Shown piece by piece: positions 25,082 through 33,887 of a DNA stretch of 64,000 bases. The position numbers and the translations under genes were made by a program. Source of the DNA: Streptomyces sp. SID8352. Lineage in GTDB: Bacteria; Actinomycetota; Actinomycetes; Streptomycetales; Streptomycetaceae. The notes below the pieces were generated by a model. It was not told the DNA's origin and made no database searches. It saw nothing but the letters and a program-made list of their open reading frames with translations. The stretch's first letter is position 1, and every line of letters starts with the position of its first letter. The stretch lies in NCBI RefSeq assembly GCF_009862265.1, contig NZ_WWGX01000095.1, positions 1-64,000 of the forward strand, read 5' to 3'.

Positions 25082-26803
25082 GTGGAGCCCGTACTCAGAC
25101 GGCATGGACGACGACGGAACCGGATCCGGTACGGAGCCGGAGCCATCACCGCCGCTCTCGCTCTCACGGTCACGGCCGTCGGCCAGGCGTCGGCGGCGGA
25201 CGTCAACAACGCGAAGAACGCCGGCTTCGAGACCGGTCTGAGCGGCTGGACCTGCTCCGCCAACAGCGGCGCCGCAGTCTCCACCCCGGCCCGCACCGGC
25301 ACCGGCGCCCTCAAGGCCACGCCGAGCGGCCAGGACAACGCCCGCTGCAGCCAGACCGTCGCGGTGAAGCCCAACTCCACGTACTCCCTGAGCGCCTGGT
25401 ACCAGGGCAGCTACGCCTACCTGGGCGTCACGGGGACGGGCACGACGGACGTCTCGACCTGGGACCCGGGCTCCACCTCCTGGAAGCAGCTCACCACCAG
25501 CTTCAAGACCGGCGCGTCGACCACCTCCGTGACGGTCTACACCCACGGCTGGTACGGCCAGTCCGCCTACTACGTCGACGACTTCTCCGTGTACGGCCCC
25601 GACGGGGGCGGCGGCGGTGACACCGACCCGGTCGTCCCGTCCGTCCCGGCCGGCCTGAACGCCTCGGCGACCACCTCGTCGTCGGTCTCCCTGGCCTGGA
25701 CCGCGGCCACCGGCGCCACCGGCTACAACGTCTACCGGGACGGGACCAAGGTCACCTCGGTCTCCGGCACCTCGACGGTCGTGACCGGCCTGGACGCCTC
25801 GAAGACCTACTCCTTCCAGGTCTCCGCCACCAACTCGGTCGGCGAGTCGGCCAAGTCGGCGGCCGTCTCGGCCCGCACGAAGGACCCGGACGACGGCGGC
25901 GGCACCGGCAACTCGAAGCTGCCCAAGCACATCGTGACCGGCTACTGGCAGAACTTCGACAACGGCGCCGCCGTCCAGAAGATCTCGGACGTGTCGAACC
26001 AGTACGACATCATCGCCGTCTCCTTCGCGGACGCCACCACCACGCCGGGGGGGATCACCTTCAACCTCGACACCGTCGGCCTCAAGGGCTACACCGTCGA
26101 CCAGTTCAAGGCCGACATCCGCGCCAAGCAGAAGGCCGGCAAGAAGGTCATCATCTCGGTCGGCGGCGAGAAGGGGACCATCTCGGTCAACAGCGCCGCC
26201 TCCGCGACCAACTTCGCCAACTCGACGTACGCCCTGATGCAGGAGTACGGCTTCGACGGCGTCGACATCGACCTCGAGAACGGCATCAACCCCACGTACA
26301 TGTCGCAGGGTCTGCGCGCGCTGTCCGCCAAGGCCGGCCCGGACATGATCCTGACCATGGCCCCGCAGACGATCGACATGCAGTCGAAGCAGGGCGGCTA
26401 CTTCCAGACCGCGCTGAACGTCAAGGACATCCTGACGGTCGTCAACATGCAGTACTACAACAGCGGCGCGATGCTGGGCTGTGACGGCAAGGTCTACTCC
26501 CAGGGCACGGTCGACTTCCTGACCGCGCTGGCCTGCATCCAGCTCGAGAACGGTCTGGACGCCTCCCAGGTCGGCCTGGGCCTGCCCGCCTCCACCCGCG
26601 CCGCGGGCGGCGGCTACGTCTCCCCGTCGGTGGTCAACGCCGCCCTGGACTGCCTGACCAAGGGCACCAGCTGCGGCAACTTCAAGCCCTCGAAGACCTA
26701 CCCCGACCTCCGGGGCGCGATGACCTGGTCCACCAACTGGGACGCCACCTCCGGCAACGCCTGGTCGAACAGCGTCGGCGCGCACGTCCACGCGCTGCCG
26801 TAA
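25082..26803 (+). CDS. Secreted family 18 chitinase (CBM-FnIII-GH18)
   Basis: A 573-aa secreted chitinase. The signal peptide ends at about AQASA-like GQASA/AD (residue 39). A carbohydrate-binding jelly-roll module follows at about 40-172 (NAGFETGLSGW start, two cysteines), then a Gly/Asp linker and a fibronectin type III domain at about 185-268. The GH18 barrel runs from about 282, with catalytic motif DGVDIDLE and acid Glu399. The GTG at 25082 has GGAGG five bases upstream; the open frame before it is non-coding promoter DNA. It degrades extracellular chitin to chitobiose, and a hairpin terminator follows. Confidence 0.95.
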   Translation: MEPVLRRHGRRRNRIRYGAGAITAALALTVTAVGQASAADVNNAKNAGFETGLSGWTCSANSGAAVSTPARTGTGALKATPSGQDNARCSQTVAVKPNSTYSLSAWYQGSYAYLGVTGTGTTDVSTWDPGSTSWKQLTTSFKTGASTTSVTVYTHGWYGQSAYYVDDFSVYGPDGGGGGDTDPVVPSVPAGLNASATTSSSVSLAWTAATGATGYNVYRDGTKVTSVSGTSTVVTGLDASKTYSFQVSATNSVGESAKSAAVSARTKDPDDGGGTGNSKLPKHIVTGYWQNFDNGAAVQKISDVSNQYDIIAVSFADATTTPGGITFNLDTVGLKGYTVDQFKADIRAKQKAGKKVIISVGGEKGTISVNSAASATNFANSTYALMQEYGFDGVDIDLENGINPTYMSQGLRALSAKAGPDMILTMAPQTIDMQSKQGGYFQTALNVKDILTVVNMQYYNSGAMLGCDGKVYSQGTVDFLTALACIQLENGLDASQVGLGLPASTRAAGGGYVSPSVVNAALDCLTKGTSCGNFKPSKTYPDLRGAMTWSTNWDATSGNAWSNSVGAHVHALP

Positions 26804-26823
26804 CTCCGGCACGGCACCTTCCC

Positions 26824-26862
26824 CCGGCCCCCGGCCCGCCCCCACGGCGGACCGGGGGCCGG
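26824..26862 (+). terminator. Chitinase terminator
   Basis: The 11-bp perfect stem CCGGCCCCCGG/CCGGGGGCCGG with a 17-base loop lies 20 bases past the stop. Confidence 0.75.
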
Positions 26863-27104
26863 TCCGTTCTCCCGGCGCCCCGCTCGCCCGGCGACCGCTC
26901 CCCCGGTCCCGGCCCGCCCCTCGGCCGCCCGCCGCCCGTCCGCCCCGTGACCGCCAGCCGGGGCCGGACTCGGAACCGCGCCCGCCGCCGGGCCCCGCGC
27001 ACGGTCCTCCGGCGGATGTGAAACATTTCCCGCGCCCCACCGCATCAGTGAAGTGAAGGCAGTGGCACGGCGGACCGGGGAACGGCTCATGGGGGGCGCG
27101 GCGG
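26863..27104 (+). promoter_or_regulatory. Promoter region of the sigma factor gene
   Basis: Non-coding, C-rich up to about 27010, then a markedly AT-richer patch (GTGAAACATTTC near 27018) some 75 bases before the start. This is the likely promoter, possibly read by the sigma factor itself. Confidence 0.4.
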
Positions 27105-27614
27105 ATGAGGCAGGCACGGGCGGACGAGTACGCCGAGTTCGCGGCGGCGCGGGCCGGACACCTGTACCGCTCCGCGTGCCTGCTCACCGCCGGGGACACC
27201 CATCTCGCCGAGGACCTCGTCCAGGAGACCCTCGGACGGCTCTACGTGCGCTGGGGGCGGGTCTCCCGGGTCGGGAACCCGGCGGCCTACACGCAGACCG
27301 TCCTCACCCGGGTCTTCCTCGCCCATCAGCGGCGGCGCAGCAGCGGGGAGCGGGTGACCGACGTGCTTCCGGACCTGCCGGGCGCCCAGGGCGGGGACGC
27401 GCCGCTGCGGCTGACCCTGCTGGACGCCCTCTCGCGGCTGCCGCCCAAGGACCGGGCGGTGATCGTCCTGCGGTACTGGGAGGACCGCTCGGTGGAGCAG
27501 GCCGCAGACGTCCTCGGCGTCAGCTCGGCGGCCGTCCGCACCCGGTGCGTGCGCGCGCTGGGCCGGCTGCGGCACCTGCTGGGCGAGGACCTGGCGGAGT
27601 ACGTCCGGCCCTGA
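27105..27614 (+). CDS. SigE-family ECF RNA polymerase sigma factor
   Basis: A 169-aa ECF sigma factor of the actinobacterial SigE family. Region 2 is at about 8-80 (LYRSACLLTAGDTHLAEDLV, with TLGRLYVRWGRV) and region 4 at about 105-160 (LPPKDRAVIVLRYWEDRSVE, then VLGVSSAAVRTRCVRALGRL). The ATG at 27105 has GGGGGG upstream. A membrane-anchored protein follows 170 bases downstream and is a plausible anti-sigma partner. The stimulus is unknown. Confidence 0.92.
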   Translation: MRQARADEYAEFAAARAGHLYRSACLLTAGDTHLAEDLVQETLGRLYVRWGRVSRVGNPAAYTQTVLTRVFLAHQRRRSSGERVTDVLPDLPGAQGGDAPLRLTLLDALSRLPPKDRAVIVLRYWEDRSVEQAADVLGVSSAAVRTRCVRALGRLRHLLGEDLAEYVRP

Positions 27615-27786
27615 ACACCGGGGGCCGCCCCGCCGCCCGCGCCGCGCCCGCCCGCCGGGCCCCCGCCGCCGCCCGGCCCTCCCCGTCCGGCCGCCGTCCG
27701 CCCGTCCTCGTCCGCGCCCGTCCGTCCGTATCTCCGGGTTCCGTGCGGAACCCGTGTCCCGCACCGTGTGGAAAGGGTGGTTCACC

Positions 27787-29031
27787 ATGTCCGGAACTCC
27801 GCCGAAGGACCCGTTCGAGGAACGGCTCTCCGGCGCGCTGCGCGAAGCCGGGGACGGCTTCGACACCGATCGCGCGGCCCTGGTCTCCGCCGGGCGGAGC
27901 CTCGGCCGCCGGGCCGCGCTGCGCCGCCGGGCCGGAATCCTCGGCGGGGCGGCCGGGATCGCCCTGATCGGGGTGGGCGGCGCGCTGGTGCTGCCCGGCA
28001 CGGGCCCGGACGACGGCGCGGCGCACCGGGCGTCCGCCGCCGGGCCCGCCGCCCGTCCCGAGCGGGCCCCCGCCTCCTTCACGTCCGGCGAACTCCTGCG
28101 GGAGTTCAAGGCCGTGCTGCCGCGGGCGCGGTTCAGCGGGGAGGAGGCGCAGGGCACCGGCGCGCGGACGCCCCCGCACGCGCGGCTCGTGCTGGACGAC
28201 GGGCGCGGGGCGGCGGCCGTCGGCATCGGCTTCGCCCGGCTGGAGCCCGGCAGCGCCGCGGTCCGCGAGGCGACCCGGTGCCCGGACCGGGCGCTCACCC
28301 CCCACGACTCCTGCGTCACCGAACGGCTGCCCGACGGCTCGGTGCTCACCGTGTTCCAGGGGTACGAGTACCCCGACCGCCGGGGGGACACCAAGTGGTG
28401 GAGCGCCGATCTGGTCACGGCCCGGGGCCTGCACATCTCCCTGAGCGAGTGGAACTCCCCCGCCGAGAAGGGCGCCCCCGTCAGTCGGCCCGAACCCCCG
28501 CTGAGCACGGCGCAGTTGAGGAAGGCCGTCACCGCCGGGGTGTGGCGCCGCGTGGCGGACACCCTGCCGGACCCGGCGAAGCAGGGCACCCGTCCGCCGG
28601 CGCCCCCGTCGGTCCCGGGCGAGGCGGTCCGCGCCACGCTCGCCCGGCTGCTGCCCCGCTCGGCGAAGGTGGTCGCGCAGGGCGCCCAGGAGACCGAGTT
28701 CGCCCATGTCGTGGTGGACGACGGGCGGGGCCGGAGCCTCGTCCAGGTCAATGTGCAGCCGCGCACGCCGGGCGACCGGTGGGAGGAGGGCGCCGCCGAG
28801 CCCCTTCCCGACGGCTCGCTCGTCCTCGCCTCGCGGGCTCCCGGCGAGAAGGGAGGCCCCGGGGTCGTGCAGTGGACGGCCGACACGCTGCGGCCCGGCG
28901 GACTGCGCGTGGTCGTCAGCGCCTTCAACTCCGGTACGCAGCACGGGGCCGCGACCCGGGACACCCCGGCCCTGACCATGGCCCAGCTGGAGGCGATCAC
29001 GCTCAGCCCGGAGTGGGACGCGCTGCTGTAG
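27787..29031 (+). CDS. Membrane-anchored protein, probable partner of the sigma factor
   Basis: A 414-aa protein. The first 55 residues are cytoplasmic and charged (PPKDPFEERLSGALREAGDGF), followed by one membrane helix near residues 56-75 (GGAAGIALIGVGGALVLPG) and a long exported region. That region contains two related halves, each with a LLPRA/LLPRS-type start and a LVLDDGRG or VVVDDGRG element, suggesting internal duplication. Topology and position after a SigE-type gene fit a transmembrane anti-sigma factor, though no zinc-binding ZAS motif is present. No named family is recognised. Confidence 0.75.
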   Translation: MSGTPPKDPFEERLSGALREAGDGFDTDRAALVSAGRSLGRRAALRRRAGILGGAAGIALIGVGGALVLPGTGPDDGAAHRASAAGPAARPERAPASFTSGELLREFKAVLPRARFSGEEAQGTGARTPPHARLVLDDGRGAAAVGIGFARLEPGSAAVREATRCPDRALTPHDSCVTERLPDGSVLTVFQGYEYPDRRGDTKWWSADLVTARGLHISLSEWNSPAEKGAPVSRPEPPLSTAQLRKAVTAGVWRRVADTLPDPAKQGTRPPAPPSVPGEAVRATLARLLPRSAKVVAQGAQETEFAHVVVDDGRGRSLVQVNVQPRTPGDRWEEGAAEPLPDGSLVLASRAPGEKGGPGVVQWTADTLRPGGLRVVVSAFNSGTQHGAATRDTPALTMAQLEAITLSPEWDALL

Positions 29032-29054
29032 CGCGGCACGGGCGGGAGCGGCTC

Positions 29055-29176
29055 CCTGCGGGGCCCGGCGTTCACCGCGGGCCCCGCAGGGCGTGGTGAG
29101 GGGGCGGGGCATGTGCCCCGCCCCCTCACCGGCGGCCGGTGGGCCGGACCCGTCCGGGTCCGGCCCACCGGCCGCC
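29055..29176. terminator. Triple perfect hairpin between convergent genes
   Basis: Three consecutive perfect inverted repeats. The first is a 13-bp stem (29055-29067/29078-29090). The second is a 16-bp stem with an ATGT loop (29095-29110/29115-29130). The third is a 21-bp stem with a GTCC loop (29131-29151/29156-29176). They lie between the convergent genes ending at 29031 and 29223. One is enough for termination; three stacked perfect stems are unusual. Confidence 0.85.
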
Positions 29177-29222
29177 GCTGCCGAAGTGCCTTACTCAGAA
29201 GCCGTGTCGACGCGGCGTCGGC

Positions 29223-29924
29223 CTACTTCTCCGCAGCGTCCCCGGTCCGGCCGGAGGCGCCGTCCTCGGCGGACGTCCCGGCCTTCGCGGACGTCCCGGC
29301 CTTGTCCGACGCCTTGTCCGACTCCTTGTCCGTCACGGAGGCGTCGGTCTTGCCGGAGCCCCCGTCCTTGGCCGCGTCCGCGGTCCCCTGGGCGGTCCCG
29401 TCGGCCTTTCCGTCCGTGTCCGCCCCGCCGTCCTCGAAGTAGGCGTCCAGGACCTCGTCCAGGGCCGCGTCCCAGTCCTTGAAGCGGCTCCGGGACGGCG
29501 CCTCGACCTCGATGGGGTACCAACGGCGGTCGGGGGTGTGCACGGTGACGGTGTACCGCTTGCCGAAGCGGGCCGTCTCGGTCTCCACGGCGCCGATCTC
29601 GTCCCAGCGGAACTCGCACTCCTGGTCGTCCAGGGCGAGCCGGACGCCCCGGTGGTCCGCGACGATCCGCGCGCGGCGGTCGGCCGCCTCGAAGGCCGGG
29701 CCCTCCACCGCTTCGGACTCCGGCTCGGCGACACCGCCGTCGGGCTCGGCCGCACCGGCCTCCGGTCCGCCGGGGGCGGCGTCCTCCCCGGTCACCTCCG
29801 CCGTCCCGGGACGCGCGGCCTCCGGGGCGCCGGACACCCCGGGCGCGGTGAGCCCGGGGATGAAGGCCGGGTCGGACCCGGCGCCGTTCAGGGGCTGGCT
29901 GCTCGACTCTATGCGCTGCTCCAC
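29223..29924 (-). CDS. Conserved hypothetical protein with PH-like core and repetitive tail
   Basis: A 233-aa protein. Residues 1-75 are acidic, Pro/Ala-rich and disordered. A compact core at about 80-160 reads like a small beta-barrel/PH-like domain (RIVADHRGVRLALDDQECEF, then RYTVTVHTPDRRWYPIEVEA) ending in an amphipathic helix. The last 70 residues are Lys/Asp/Ser/Thr-rich short repeats (DKESDKASDKAGTSAKAG). There is no signal peptide. Function is not recognisable; the domain pattern is common in streptomycete hypothetical proteins. Confidence 0.78.
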   Translation of the reverse strand: MEQRIESSSQPLNGAGSDPAFIPGLTAPGVSGAPEAARPGTAEVTGEDAAPGGPEAGAAEPDGGVAEPESEAVEGPAFEAADRRARIVADHRGVRLALDDQECEFRWDEIGAVETETARFGKRYTVTVHTPDRRWYPIEVEAPSRSRFKDWDAALDEVLDAYFEDGGADTDGKADGTAQGTADAAKDGGSGKTDASVTDKESDKASDKAGTSAKAGTSAEDGASGRTGDAAEK

Positions 29925-30015
29925 GCGGGCAGTATGGTCGACGATCCTGTGCCGGAGACAGTCGGGCCCGTCATCGTTATCAGACCCCTACCCGCGGCCC
30001 GCCCCGCGCCCCCGG

Positions 30016-30426
30016 TCAGCCGAGGACGGCGAGCGCGTCGATCTCGATGAGCAGCCCGGCGGGCAGACCGACGTAGACGGTGGTGCGGGCGGCGGGCGGC
30101 TGGGTGAGGCCCTGCTCCTCGAAGTACGCGTTGTAGAGGGCGTTCATCTCGGCGAAGTGGTCGACGTCGGTCAGGTAGACGCGGATCATCATCACGTCGT
30201 CCCAGCCCGCGCCGCCCTCCTCCAGGATGGACTTGACGTTCGCCAGGGTCTGGAGGGTCTGCTCGCGCAGGGTGGGGCCGGCCGGGGTGGGGGCCTTGCC
30301 CTCCTCGTGGGGCAGGAAGCCGACCTGCCCGGCGACCTGGAGGATGTTGCCCTTGCGGACGCCGTGGGAGAACTTCGCCGGGGGCGTGGTGTGGGTGGCC
30401 GGGGTGAGAGCGGTCTTTTCGGTCAT
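30016..30426 (-). CDS. RidA/YjgF-YER057c-UK114 family enamine deaminase
   Basis: A 136-aa protein of the Rid family, which hydrolyses reactive enamine/imine intermediates from PLP enzymes and D-amino acid oxidation. Seen motifs are GNILQVAGQVGFLP, the central VKSILEEGGAGWDDVMMIRV and TDVDHFAEMNALYNAYF, and PAARTTVYVGLPAGLLIEID with the key arginine. Its ATG overlaps the iclR stop (ATGA). In this operon it would detoxify iminoacid products from D-amino acid breakdown encoded divergently. Confidence 0.93.
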   Translation of the reverse strand: MTEKTALTPATHTTPPAKFSHGVRKGNILQVAGQVGFLPHEEGKAPTPAGPTLREQTLQTLANVKSILEEGGAGWDDVMMIRVYLTDVDHFAEMNALYNAYFEEQGLTQPPAARTTVYVGLPAGLLIEIDALAVLG

Positions 30427-31208
30427 GCCCTGTCCTTCTCGAAGCGGTGTTCGGGGTGTTGCACGGGAGTCCTGCCGGAGTACTCGCCGCTGATGGCGTC
30501 CGCGGTGCGGCGCACCAGCGGGAGCAGGGTGAGGAGTTCCTCCGCGGTGACGACGACGTTCGGCGCGGAGACCGACATCGCGGCGACCACCCGGTCGTCG
30601 GCGCCCCGGATGGGCGCGGCGATGCAGTTGATGGACTCCTCGTGGCCGCCGAGGTCGGTGGCCCAGCCCTGGTCGCGCACCGCCGCCAACTCCTTGAGGA
30701 AGGCGTCGGCGTGGGGCGTCGAACGGGCCGTGTAGAGGGGGTAGTCGAGGTCGTCGGCGATCGCCCGGCGCTCGCTCTCGGGGAGGTCGGCGAGGAGCAG
30801 CTTGGCGACGGCGGCGACGGTGATGGCGACGGGCTTGCCGATCCGGGAGTACATGCGGACCGGGTAGCGGCTCTCGACCTTGTCGATGTAGAGGACCTCG
30901 CCGTCCTCCTGGACCGCGAGGTGGACGGTGTGCCCGCACTGCTCGTTGAGGCGGACGAGGTGGGGGTGGGCGATCTCGCGGACGTCCAGGTTCTCCATCG
31001 CCTCCTGGGCGAGGGCGATCAGCCGGGCGCCGAGGCGGTAGCGCTGGTCGGACTGGCGGTAGACGAGGCCGTGGTCGTGGAGGGTGCGCAGCAGGCGCAG
31101 GGCGGTGGACTTGTGGACGCCGAGGCGGGCGGCGACCCGGCCCAGGTCGGCGGGGCCCTCCGCGAGCAGCGGCAGGATGCTGAGCGCGCGGTCGACGGTC
31201 TGGCTCAT
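30423..31208 (-). CDS. IclR family transcriptional regulator
   Basis: A 261-aa IclR regulator. The winged helix is at about residues 1-65 (MSQTVDRALSILPLLAEGP, HKSTALRLLRTLHDHGLV). The effector-binding GAF-like domain is at about 75-250 (CGHTVHLAVQEDGEVLYIDK, GHEESINCIAAPIRG). The ATG at 31208 overlaps the sugar-kinase stop and its own stop overlaps ridA. It is the natural candidate to control the divergent D-amino acid genes and its own operon through the intergenic repeats near 32350. Confidence 0.94.
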   Translation of the reverse strand: MSQTVDRALSILPLLAEGPADLGRVAARLGVHKSTALRLLRTLHDHGLVYRQSDQRYRLGARLIALAQEAMENLDVREIAHPHLVRLNEQCGHTVHLAVQEDGEVLYIDKVESRYPVRMYSRIGKPVAITVAAVAKLLLADLPESERRAIADDLDYPLYTARSTPHADAFLKELAAVRDQGWATDLGGHEESINCIAAPIRGADDRVVAAMSVSAPNVVVTAEELLTLLPLVRRTADAISGEYSGRTPVQHPEHRFEKDRA

Positions 31209-32254
31209 GGTGTGCGTACCTCCTCGTCGGCCCCCTGGCCGGCTCCCTCGCCGGTCCGGGTCCAGCCGGGGCCCAGTCGCAGTCTGCCCCACGCGTCGTC
31301 GGCGAGGGCGGCCAGGCGGTCCGCGTGGTCGCGGGCGGGCGGCTCGGCGAGGTCGCCGGGGACGGTGAGCGCGGCGGCGGCCATCAGGTGGCCGTGGCGC
31401 AGCCGGTCCCGTACCGGCAGGCCGCGCAGGGTGGCGGAGAGGAACCCGGCGGCGAAGGCGTCCCCCGCGCCGACGGCGGCGACGACGTCGACGCACAGGG
31501 CGGGGACGGTGGTGACGTGGGGGCCGTGGAAGGCGGTGGCGCCGGTGGCGCCCTGCTTGACGACCAGGACCTCCGGTTCGGGCAGAGCGGCCCGGACCGC
31601 GTGGGGACCGCCGGCGCCCCACGCCTCGTCCTCGCCGACGAAGACGATGTCGGCGCCGCGGGCCAGTTCCAGCAGGATCCGGGGGCCGTCGCCGCCGCGC
31701 CACAGCCGGGGCCGGTGGTTGACGTCGAAGGAGACCAGGGGGCGGCCGGGGCGGCGGGTGGTCAGCTCGCGCATCAGGGCGAGGCAGCCGGGGGAGAGGG
31801 CGGCGGTGATGCCGGACAGGTGCAGGACGCGCCCGGAGTGGACGGCGGCCAGGTCCAGGGTGTCCGGGGACATGGCGGAGGCGGCGGAGCCGGCCCGGTA
31901 GTAGGCGACCTCGTGGGCTGCGGTGGCGCGGTCCCCGGCGGTGCGGAAGTAGATGCCGGTGGGCCGCTCGGGGTCGCGGCGCACGGCGGAGACGTCGACG
32001 CCGTAGGAGGCGATGGACCGCACCAGGTGGTCGCCGAAGCCGTCGGCGCCGACCCGGCCGACCCAGCGGACGCGGTGTCCGGCGGCGGCCAGCACGCAGG
32101 CCACGTTGGACTCGGCCCCGCCGATGGCCCGGTCGAAGGAGGGCACGTCGGCGAGGCGGCCGGGCCGGGTGGGCAGGAAGGTGACCATGGACTCGCCGAG
32201 CGCGACGACGTCGGCGACGTCCGGGGTGGTGTCACGGGGGCCGTCGGCGGTCAC
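31205..32254 (-). CDS. PfkB family carbohydrate kinase (2-keto-3-deoxygluconate kinase-like)
   Basis: A 349-aa ribokinase-fold kinase. PfkB signature 1 is in GGAESNVACVLAAAGHRV and GRVGADGFGDH, and signature 2 with the catalytic base is DVVAAVGAGDAFAAGFLSA. The close match to KDG kinases is in VALGESMVTFLP. GTG at 32254 has AAGGAG at long spacing. It heads an overlapping operon with iclR and ridA. Why a sugar kinase sits with D-amino acid genes is unclear; in streptomycetes this set recurs and may handle an amino-sugar or D-glucosaminate-like acid. Confidence 0.9.
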   Translation of the reverse strand: MTADGPRDTTPDVADVVALGESMVTFLPTRPGRLADVPSFDRAIGGAESNVACVLAAAGHRVRWVGRVGADGFGDHLVRSIASYGVDVSAVRRDPERPTGIYFRTAGDRATAAHEVAYYRAGSAASAMSPDTLDLAAVHSGRVLHLSGITAALSPGCLALMRELTTRRPGRPLVSFDVNHRPRLWRGGDGPRILLELARGADIVFVGEDEAWGAGGPHAVRAALPEPEVLVVKQGATGATAFHGPHVTTVPALCVDVVAAVGAGDAFAAGFLSATLRGLPVRDRLRHGHLMAAAALTVPGDLAEPPARDHADRLAALADDAWGRLRLGPGWTRTGEGAGQGADEEVRTP

Positions 32255-32343
32255 GATGGTGTGGGCTCCTTGTCCTCTCGCGGGGCCCGGCGAATCCGTT
32301 GACCACGCATCGGGCGAGATGTTAGACAGCAGTGAGCGACATA

Positions 32344-32370
32344 CGCAATGACTGTTGCGGACACTGCAAC
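32344..32370. promoter_or_regulatory. Candidate IclR operator: three alternating half-sites
   Basis: CGCAA-N6-TTGCG (32344-32359) shares its right half with GTTGC-N7-GCAAC (32354-32370). Overlapping palindromes of this kind between divergent operons are typical of IclR-type binding. Assignment to the adjacent IclR protein is inference. Confidence 0.55.
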
Positions 32371-32394
32371 GCCTCACTTCAGGAGGGCAGGCCC

Positions 32395-33870
32395 ATGGGC
32401 CGCGACGCCGACGCCACCGGCACGGACACCGGCGCACACCCCGGCACGGGCGCACCGCCCGGGACGGGCCCCGGCCCGGCGGACCGTGCGGACTCCCCCG
32501 CCGACCGGCCGAGTTCTTCCGCCGCCCGGCCCAATCCTCCCGCCACCCGGCCCAATCCTCCCGCCACCCACCCGAGTCCCCCCGCCACCCGCCCGGAGGC
32601 TCCCGCCCTGCTGGCCCGGCTGGCCGAGGAGCGCGTCGACCACCGCTTCAAGGGGCTGCCGCCGGACGCCGACGGGCTGACCGTCGGGGAGCTGGCCGAA
32701 CAGCGCCGCAACCTGTTCACCGGCGGTTTCACCACCCCCGTCCTGACGCTGTCCGCCGAGCGCCTGGAGCACAACCTGGCGCTGATGGAGACCTACGCGG
32801 CCCGGCACGGACTGGCCTTCGCGCCGCACGGCAAGACCTCCATGGCCCCCCAGCTCTTCCACCGCCAGATCGGGCACGGCGCCTGGGGCGTCACCCTGGC
32901 CGTGCCGCACCAGGTGTGGGTGGCGCGGGCCTTCGGCGTCGGCCGGATCCTCCTCGCCAACGAACTGGTGGACGCCGCCGCGCTGCGCCGGATCTCCGCC
33001 GAGCTGGACGCCGACCCCGACTTCCGCTTCCTGTGCTACGTCGACTCGGTGCGCGGCGTCGAGCTGATGGACGCCGCGCTGACCGGGGCCGGGGCCGTCC
33101 GCCCGCTGGACGTGGTGGTCGAGCTGGCCGCCGGGGAGGGCGCCCGCACCGGGGCGCGCACCGCGGCGGAGTGCGCCGCGGTGGCCGACGCGGTGGCCGC
33201 GACGCGGACGCTGCGGCTGGCCGGGGTCGCCGGGTACGAGGGCGAGGTGCCCGCGGCCGACCCGGAGCGGGTGCGCGCCTGGCTGCGGCGGCTGGTGGAG
33301 CTGGCGGCGGAGCTGGACGCGGCGGGCCGGTTCGCCGGGGTCGACGAGGTGGTGCTGAGCGCGGGCGGCAGCGCCTGGTTCGACGCGGTGGCCGAGGTCT
33401 TCGCCGAGGTGCCCGAGCTGTCCCGGCCGGTGCTGAAGCTGCTCCGCTCGGGCGCGTACGTCTCCCACGACGACGGCCACTACAAGGAGCTGACCCCCTT
33501 CAACCGCGTCCCCGACGAGGGCGCGCTCCTGCCCGCGCTGCGCCTCTGGGCGCAGGTGGTCTCCCGGCCCTCCCCGGAACAGGCGTTCGCCAACGCGGGC
33601 AAGCGGGACGCCGCGTACGACCTCGACCTGCCGTTTGCCCAGGTGGTCCGCGGGGACGACGGCGCGGAGCGCCCGGCGGACGGGATCGCGGTGAGCGGGC
33701 TGTCCGACCAGCACACCTGGCTGCGCACCGGACCCGGTGCCGTCCTGGCGCCCGGGGACTGGCTCGGCATGGGCCTGTCGCACCCCTGCACGGCCTTCGA
33801 CAAGTGGCCGCTGATCCCGGTCGTCCGCGCGGACGGGACCGTCGTGGACTACATCCGCACGTTCTTCTAG
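32395..33870 (+). CDS. D-amino acid deaminase / DSD1-like PLP enzyme (alanine racemase N-domain fold)
   Basis: A 491-aa PLP enzyme. Residues 1-60 are an odd Gly/Thr/Pro-rich leader with repeated PPATRPN units. The alanine-racemase-type barrel carries the PLP lysine in FAPHGKTSMAPQ (Lys147). The C-terminal beta domain has the zinc ligands of the DSD1/D-threonine aldolase-like family in LSDQHTWL and LSHPCTAFDKW. I chose the ATG at 32395 because AGGAGG precedes it. It deaminates D-serine or related D-amino acids to keto acids and ammonia, and is followed at 17 bases by the D-aminoacylase. Confidence 0.92.
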   Translation: MGRDADATGTDTGAHPGTGAPPGTGPGPADRADSPADRPSSSAARPNPPATRPNPPATHPSPPATRPEAPALLARLAEERVDHRFKGLPPDADGLTVGELAEQRRNLFTGGFTTPVLTLSAERLEHNLALMETYAARHGLAFAPHGKTSMAPQLFHRQIGHGAWGVTLAVPHQVWVARAFGVGRILLANELVDAAALRRISAELDADPDFRFLCYVDSVRGVELMDAALTGAGAVRPLDVVVELAAGEGARTGARTAAECAAVADAVAATRTLRLAGVAGYEGEVPAADPERVRAWLRRLVELAAELDAAGRFAGVDEVVLSAGGSAWFDAVAEVFAEVPELSRPVLKLLRSGAYVSHDDGHYKELTPFNRVPDEGALLPALRLWAQVVSRPSPEQAFANAGKRDAAYDLDLPFAQVVRGDDGAERPADGIAVSGLSDQHTWLRTGPGAVLAPGDWLGMGLSHPCTAFDKWPLIPVVRADGTVVDYIRTFF

Positions 33871-33887
33871 GGAGAGGGAAGGTTCCG

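Noticed and set aside
25079-27199. 706-codon minus-strand open frame opposite the chitinase
   Set aside because: Antisense shadow of a clear GH18 gene; Val/Gly/Arg/Asp-rich with no domain.
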